In this document: positions 57,392 to 64,000 of the stretch, piece after piece
Numbering within the stretch: position 1 is the first letter of the stretch
Layout: each line of letters opens with the position of its first letter
DNA from: Lactuca virosa
Lineage: Eukaryota; Streptophyta; Magnoliopsida; Asterales; Asteraceae
DNA length: 64,000 nt
Reading direction: 5' to 3'
Assembly: GCA_928212115.1 (NCBI GenBank)
Contig: CAKMRJ010000001.1
Location: forward strand, 189,458,429 to 189,522,428
Made by a program: the position numbers and the translations under genes
The notes under the pieces: generated by a model
The model's database searches: none
Seen by the model: only the letters and a program-made list of their open reading frames with translations
What the model was told of the DNA's origin: nothing

Positions 57392-58216
57392 GGTCCCCGG
57401 TGAGAAGCTTGGTCTTATAAGCCCTTTGGGTCGTTAAGTGACATGACATTCTTTGCATCTCTGCAGGTGCTAGACGATAGGGCGATTTGGCTACGGGGGT
57501 AGCCCCTAGAATAAGTCGATTCTGACTCAACCTGACGTTGCGGAGGTAATCCTGGGAGTTCTTCTGGAAAGATGTCGGGAAAATCGCGTACTACTGGAAT
57601 GTTCTAAATGTCTTTAGTTTCTTGGCTCACATCGACTACATGAGCAAGGAATGCGCGACATTCCTTTCGCAAGAACTTCTGAGCTTGAATGCTCGAGATG
57701 ATACGAAGGTTTGTGCCGGGTTTGTCGCCATAAACTACTAGAGTTCGTCAGACGGCAGATTAAGGCGAACAGCCTTTCATAACACATGATGTCGCACGGT
57801 GCAGACTCAACCAATCCATGCCGATAATGATGTCAAACTTTTAATAGAGACCGACATGAGGTCGATCGAAAATGAATGGCTATCTATGTTAAGGTACATC
57901 CTATTTATACACTGCTAGTGCTCTCTGTCTTTCCATTAGCCATTTCTACAGTGAACGGTTTCTTTAAGGCTCGTGATTTTTGCTTTAGTAAATGAGCAAA
58001 TTTTTGGTTCACGAAGCTCCTCTCCGCTCCACTATCAAACAGAATGCATGCATAAGAGTTATCGAGGAGAAACGTACCTGTGACTACTGTGGGGTTGGTA
58101 ACCGCTTCCTCGTGGCCTATGGCCAGAACTCTTCCTACTCCACCGGCATTCCCTGCCTTCGGGCAGTTCCTCTTGTAGTGGCCCACCTCGCCACAATTGT
58201 AGCAAGCTTGGCCCAC
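57392..58216 (-). pseudogene. Tekay protease fragment (unit 2)
   Basis: Frame 57905-58216 holds CYNCGEVGHYKRNC and CILFDSGAERSFV (DSG intact, where unit 1 is frameshifted) and ends at the same Tyr-to-stop change as unit 1. The region 57400-57900 has many one-base losses compared with unit 1 (for example GAGTTCGTCA for GAGTTTCGTCA and GTCGCACGG for GTCGGCACGG). Confidence 0.8.
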
Positions 58217-59250
58217 ACCAGCGCCGGGGACTTAGGTGATTGGCCTAGTTGGAGCTTTGAAGAAACAGGCAGTGTGCCCCTTTCTGCTGCAGTTAGAGCA
58301 TTGCATTTCACGACAGGCTCCAACGTGGTGGAAATTGCACTGGTTGCACTTAGGCGAGAGTCCAACGTACTGCTTTACCGGAGCAGCAGCAGTGGCAGGT
58401 GCTATCGCAGCATGAACTGCCACGACCCGCTGCTTTTTGGCAGCCTTCTTCTTTTTCTAGTCATCCCCAAGCTTCCGCTTAGAATCGGTTTTGGCGGGTT
58501 CTGAGATGGCCAGGGTCGTTGTTGCGGCCGGGGTACGAACCCCATGGTCTATGAGCCGCTGTGCCAATCGCTTGGCACTGTCAAATGTAGTGGGGTTTGA
58601 AGCCAAAACATTTCCCTGGAATGGAGGCACCAGCCCCCATATGAATCTCTATATCTTCTTCCCCTCTGTAGGAACCATGTTGGGACAAAGGGCCCCAGTT
58701 CACAGAACCTGGCGGTGTAAGAGACTATGTCGGAGCCCTTCATGGTTAGGCTCCACAGTTCCTCCTCTAGCTTTTGGATCTTGCCCCTCGGGCAGTACTC
58801 TTCGATCATCAGATCTCTCAGGGTTTCCCAGCCCATAGCATTAGCCACTACGAGAGATAGTGACTTGACATGGCTATTCCACCATGTCAGGGCTTTTTCC
58901 TCAAAGGTGCAAGCAGCGAACTTGACCTTGCTCCCTTCTGGGCAGGAGCAGATTTCGAAAACCGATTCGGTTTTCTCGAACCATTGCGAAAGGGCAATGA
59001 CTCCGCCAGTCCCTCTAAAGGACTTGGGCTTGCAGTTGATGAAGTCCTTATAGGAGCACTCTCTCAAGCGCACAGGAATTTCACCATGAGTAGATAGGAC
59101 AGGAGTTCCTCCCCCAATGGAACCTGAAGAATGATATTGGGCCATGGCTGTAGCCACAGCCACAGCTACAGCAACATTCAGTGCTGCGTGTATCGATTTG
59201 AGGAGCGGGTGGTGTTGGTGCGGGAGTATCGCGTCTTGTTGATCCGCATG
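58217..59250 (-). pseudogene. Tekay gag (unit 2)
   Basis: Capsid blocks are the same as in unit 1 (SFRGTGGVIALSQWFEK and AACTFEEKALTWWNSHV). The frame is broken near 58694 (GGGCCCCAG for GGGCCACCAG) and near 59187 (GCTGCGTG for GCTGCTG). The zinc clusters are retained at 58232-58423. Confidence 0.82.
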
Positions 59251-59671
59251 GAGGCATCTTTCAACTATAAGTTTAGAAAGATGAAGATATTGATAAGAAT
59301 TTGATAGGAAAATTGATGAGAATGACTCATGGACTAACTCTCCATAGCCCAACAGCACAATTGAATAGCACGATTTGAAAGATGATATAGTACTAGCAGA
59401 TGATAGCAATTGGATATTGATTTCCATTAGATTAGATATCTGTCAATAATACTGGATTACATATGTAACAAGTTCGGGAAAAATGACCTAGAAGCAGGTC
59501 TTACATCAACCAAGATGGGAAAAGTTTGACAGAACTATGACCTAATCAAGACCTAACAGTTCTAAGATTTACAAAGATAGGAATTAGACTAGAGTTTTTA
59601 CACAACTAGGTTATATCGAAAAGAGAATTCGATGAGACTCTATCGGCGACGAGAAATACTAGAGTGAGTTC

Positions 59672-60265
59672 TTAATCCGACAGAAGACGTTCTATGTCCC
59701 TCACGCGCCTATTAGATCTTACTTGCTGAGCTCGAAGTTCTCTGACTTGAGCTTGGGTTTCAGCAAGTTCCATCTGTAGAGCTGCATTGCGGACCTGAGT
59801 CCTCTCATGAGCAGACTCTAGCTGGCGAATGCGGACTGTGTTAACGCCAGAGTTGGCGTTAATCTCCACGACTCGATCGATAGTTGCTCGACCTTGCTCG
59901 GTGTTCCGAGCAATCCTACGAACCATGATGGGTAGGACTCTGTCAGCTGAACCTCCCTCGTGAGGTTGTAGAAGCTTCTGTCTCCGTTGTAGGGAAAGGG
60001 TTGACCCTGCTCCTGACTCCATCGGTTCAAGTTTGTGGCCCACAGAGGTGTGGGTCCTTGAAATGCGGGACTAGGATTCAAGTTTGGGTCTTGAGCAGCT
60101 GGGGTAGGTTGTTGACTTCTGGCTTTGAGTTAGAATCATCAGAAAAGCCTTCAGCTTCGTGATCATCCAATGGGATTGGTGATCATCTTCTGGCTCTTCT
60201 CTAAGCCATCCAGCATTGCCTTCGTTGGGATAGTACGGGTCTCCGGGAAGATGGAATCCAGCCAT
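59672..60265 (-). pseudogene. Tekay upstream coiled-coil ORF, frameshifted (unit 2)
   Basis: The frame starts MAGFHLPGDPYYPNEGN near 60265 but shifts three times through one-base losses (near 60179, 60103 and 59960). The coiled-coil part is then recovered from about 59960 downward. The same bases are intact in both other copies, so these are private to this copy or are sequencing errors. Confidence 0.8.
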
Positions 60266-60738
60266 TAAATCTACCAAGAAAAGGATATATAAGAATCTAG
60301 CACATAAGTAGTTTACAGTAACACAAAATACCTCTATAGTATTTAAGTTTATGTTCTATTGTTCTCATTGTGGTCTTTTGGGTAAGTTTTTGACTCTATG
60401 TCTCTAAGTCTCTAAGTCGACTTGTTGCAACCTCACAACCACACTTAGGCACATGCTAGTCACTCCTTGGATAATATAGTTTATCAGGCTATATCTTCCC
60501 AGTTTTGACTCTATGTCTCTAAGTCTACTTGTGCTGCCCCAATCGTCTACTTTTGTTCTGTCCTAGTGACACTGATTTTAGTATGAATGCACAGGCATGT
60601 ATACTTACTTAAACATTTTATTATTTAAAAGTATAAACTCTTTATTAGAGTATTTTAATCCCTATTGTATTTATAGTTTGTATATCTTTTATGGGTTGAT
60701 ATACTCAATTCACTAGAAACAATGCTCTGATACCAATC
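60266..60738 (-). other. Tekay leader and primer binding site (unit 2)
   Basis: Leader with the primer binding site at 60724-60735. About 25 extra bases near 60392-60418 (CTATGTCTCTAAGTCTCTAAG) copy a motif found about 100 bases downstream; neither other Tekay leader has them. Confidence 0.7.
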
Positions 60739-63550
60739 TGTCACACCCAAAACCAGGAACAGCGGAAACGTTCTGGGGCGGAGGACGTCACAATAATGAA
60801 TAGTAGTAAACAAGCAACAACATCATCCATTGCATTAATAATATAATTTCATACATGTGTGTTCTGTCAAGTTATTAGACACCCAAAAATATACATCAAA
60901 ATAAAAGATGAGTCTTGAACGAACTCCATCTTCTCTAAACCCTGCATCGGTACCTGTCTACTGGTGACCTGAAGATACAAGTTATTTTGAAAGAGAGTAT
61001 CAGCTTTAAAGCAGGTGAGATCATAAGTATTTTATGTCTGTATTTGTATGAATGTGCTTGTAAGTATGTGCTGTGTAAGTATGTAAAAGTTTGTGAATGT
61101 TTGAAAAGGTTTGAATCTCCTAGAAAACCATATGTTTCCTACTAAAGTAGCCTTCTACCAAGGCATCTAGTGACCGTGTGTGTGTCTCTTTAAGAGCATG
61201 TATTTTCCCAAATCTGACTATCATTTACCAAAAATATAGTTTTTACATTACTGTATATTGTGTGAAGATCACAAAGTGAATGCAATGGAAAATGAAATAG
61301 TACTGTAGTGTTGCAACTACTGCTGTACTAACTACCTTAAACAATTATAATTTAAAGTACCATGTGATCGGCCTGTATCCTGCTACCGACTATAGTACGC
61401 GACATGTAAGATGTCGGAGAAGAATGACGTTTGGCACCCGTAGACTTGCAAGTCCCACTGTAGCGAGCAGCAGGTGTAGGATAGTCAATCCAGTATAGAT
61501 CTATACGCAAACGCATACGCTCCCCAATTAAGGAGATTCTGGATACATGAACGGTCATGACAGGTAGTGCCATGCCCCGTTACGTGGCTCACATAACTGA
61601 AGAAAAGTATATGCAATGTGTGTGCTAGCTGTATTGTATGTTCTCCCTTTGTCTAGCCTTATTGTAATGTACTGTGTGTACTAGCTGTATTGTGTGTTCT
61701 CTCTCTATCTAGCATGTATTGTAATGTACTGTGTGTACTAGCTGTATTGTGTGTTCTCTCTCTATCTAGCAAGTATTGACTCATGTATGAAATGACTCAT
61801 TGTATGATTCATTGTTCTAGTAATAGTATTAGTAAATCCTAAACTACCCCTATAGTAGCTTACTAGTAATATGAATTTAATGTATAAACATGTATGTATG
61901 CCTTTGCTACCCAAAGGTTTTGAACTGAATGAAGAAAGGAACTTTTATATCTATATCATATACATATATATAACTAGGATTCAAATGATCTTCGGACAAA
62001 TAACCGGTACCCTAAGTCCACAACCAAACGAGGAACAGGAGGTAAGGTGAGTTATCAGTTCTAAGTCCTTTCAATCCTACTTTATAACTATATCTATAAA
62101 GATATACATTTAACAGGATATAAGTGTAAAAGCGTTTAAGTAAAAGTATTTGACATGTAAAAGAGTTTGATAAATGCATTTGAGTTAAAACAGTTTGAAG
62201 CAAACAGTTTGAAAAGTAAGAAATCCACTGGTGTGGTAGTTATTAATCACATGTTATTGATAATATACTATAAGAATTCAACTTGTATCCCCCCCATAAA
62301 AGGCATTTAAAACATTTAAAAGATTGATTAAGGGGTATGAAATCACCTGTAGTGAGTGGTTTGGATGAACGGAATGTATAGGATGCTAAGTGTCAAGTGA
62401 AGACTTGACACACATAAGGATCCTAGTTAACATATAATAACTATATGTATCCAATTAGTCATTAACAACTAATTAACCAAGTTTAAGACATCCTAAGACA
62501 TGTAAAACACTTGATTTAAGTGTTATATGTGCTAAGGATTGCATCTAAGGGTGGTAGTACATTGCTATTGAGTTAGGGTTAAAGGGTAAAGTCCCTTGGA
62601 GTTTACGGTTTTGTGACCATAACTCATTGAGTTTACGGTCGTAAACCCATGAGTTTTTCCGTAAACTCATGGTACTTTTACCATGTCTAGTTTTGAAGCT
62701 TTACAAGTCCTAAGAAGCATTCCTACTTCATGTTTAAGCCTTTGGAAGAGATTAGGGCACCATTTCACTCCTTTGTGGAGTTTACGGTCCTTGGACCATT
62801 TTTCTTTGGGTTTACGGCCGTAAACCTAAATGATTTATGGTCCTCTTGTTGTTTCAAGTCCTAAGCACATTAAGGAAGGGTCTATACTAGTTTCCAAGGC
62901 TTGTAAGGGACTAGGGCACACTTTGGCACCCTTATTAGGGTTTACGGTCCAAGGTGTTCTTGGACCGTAAACACCTTTGATCCTTTGATTCTTGGTGTTT
63001 TCTAGTTGATTAAGAAGTATAACAAGCTCTATAACACACTAGGGTAAGAGTACTTACAATAGAGAAGCTTGAAAGGTGCTAAAAGTCCGAGAACACTAGT
63101 GTGTGTTCTTGGTGAAACTTGAAGATCTACACTTTGGAATGATTTCACGGATGGAATCATGTAAGATCACTAGATTAAGTAATATATCAACTTAATAGGG
63201 CTAGAAACACTTACAAAGTTGAAGATCAAGAAGAAAAGTTGGATATACTTGAGAGAGAATTGGTTCTAGACTTGGAAGTGTGAAAAAAACTAAAATAAAC
63301 TAAGTGTCACTTATATAGTCATTAGGGTTTATGGCCCTAATACATTTTGGGCCGTAAACTCCAAACTCTTTGGAGTTTTGGGAACTTATTGCTACATAAT
63401 AAACCCTAGGGTATCCTCTCTCCTGATATCTCTTGAAGTACTATCTTTAAATACTCAAACTGACTCCAAAAAGTTGGAAAGTTAGCAGAAACAGTTCTGA
63501 CTTTCATTGAAGTGAATGGTTGTACAGAATAGAAATTTCGGGTTGTCACA
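60739..63550 (-). repeat. Tekay LTR (unit 2), 2.81 kb
   Basis: Counterpart of 20563-23405, with three 58-bp repeat units, and adjacent to a polypurine tract at its right end. It has many scattered one-base deletions, and the centre of the 28-bp palindrome is altered near 62655. Confidence 0.9.
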
Positions 63551-63616
63551 TCATCCCCCCGTTAGAAGGAATTTCGTCCCGAAATTAGAGTTCAGCAAAT
63601 AAGTAGTTACAAATAA

Positions 63617-64000
63617 CTAAGTAAAAAGACAAGGATATTTCAGTTTCATCTGATCCTCTCCTCCCAAGTGAATTCAGGTCCTCGCTTGGCGTTCCAGCAA
63701 ACCTTCACTATCGTATCCGGCTTTGTTTCGTTTGCTTGATCTCCCGGTCCATGATCTCTACAGGTTCTTCCACGAAGTTGAGGCTCTCGTTGATCTCGAT
63801 CTCGTCGAGTGGGATTGCAAGAGTCTCGTCGGACAGACACTTTTTCAAGTTCGAGACGTGGAAAGTAGAATGTACGTTACTGAGCTTGAGGGGTAAGTTA
63901 AGTTTGTAAGCTACAGGGCCGATTCTAGCAAGAATCTCGAAAGGCCCTATGTACCTTGGATTTAGCTTTCCACGCTTTCCGAAGCGTATCAAGCCCTTCC
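63617..64000 (-). pseudogene. Tekay integrase C-terminus, cut by window end (unit 2)
   Basis: GKRGKLNPRYIGPFEILARI, then SNVHSTFHVSNLKKCLSDET and the chromodomain-like VEIMDREIKQTKQSRI, followed in another frame by IVKVCWNAKRGPEFTWE. An indel near 63715 (CGTATCCGG for CGGGATACGG) splits the frame. The rest of the element lies beyond the window. Confidence 0.85.

Noticed and set aside
1..64000. Host gene, CRISPR array, prokaryotic operon or antiviral system
   Set aside because: All recognisable coding sequence belongs to LTR retrotransposons; the repeats are not spaced like CRISPR and there are no bacterial signals.

Overview
This is plant repeat DNA. I see no host gene, functional RNA gene, CRISPR array or bacterial feature in the 64 kb. 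It is a pile of LTR retrotransposons and their fragments, nested and recombined. The pol, gag and third-ORF proteins look like those of daisy-family (Asteraceae, lettuce-like) elements; that attribution is from memory, not from a search.

The dominant structure is a tandem duplication of about 40.17 kb. Bases 1 to about 23,950 match 40,166-64,000 feature by feature at a constant offset of 40,165-40,176, so the window holds about 1.6 units. The two copies differ mostly by single-base indels, densest at the outer ends of the window (1-8 kb and 57.4-64 kb). Either the duplication is recent, or part of it is an assembly artefact.

Layout of unit 1. (a) 1-1619: the 3' end and 3' LTR of a small, pol-less copia element ('copia A'). 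(b) 1620-8494: a decayed SIRE/Maximus-type copia ('copia B', + strand): protease remnant, integrase, reverse transcriptase (RT)-RNase H, short repeats, and a third env-position ORF. (c) 8492-11827: the 3' half of another copia ('copia C', - strand), whose LTR cuts the third ORF. (d) 11828-17206: a gypsy-like, non-autonomous (LARD-like) element, - strand, with one LTR of 2.3 kb, a 1.6 kb internal region holding only a gag remnant, and a truncated second LTR. (e) 17211-32189: a Tekay/Del-type gypsy array, - strand, arranged partial internal - LTR - full internal - LTR. (f) 32190-41785: a copia A LTR fragment, then a near-complete copia A (LTR, PBS, gag, zinc knuckle, protease remnant, no pol, LTR). 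Its leader contains a 3.9 kb solo LTR with a perfect 5-bp target duplication, inserted into one of two tRNA-like sequences. Unit 2 repeats (a)-(e) at 40,166-64,000, cut by the window end inside the gypsy integrase.

No element encodes a complete intact set of proteins. The best open frames are the gypsy RT-RNase H (24848-26179), the gypsy upstream coiled-coil ORF (28373-29002) and the copia C RT in unit 2 (50528-52165). The most interesting signals are the 40-kb duplication, the tRNA-like pair, the long perfect palindromes with TTTACGGCCGTAAA cores shared by copia and gypsy LTRs, and a candidate internal promoter before the third ORF.
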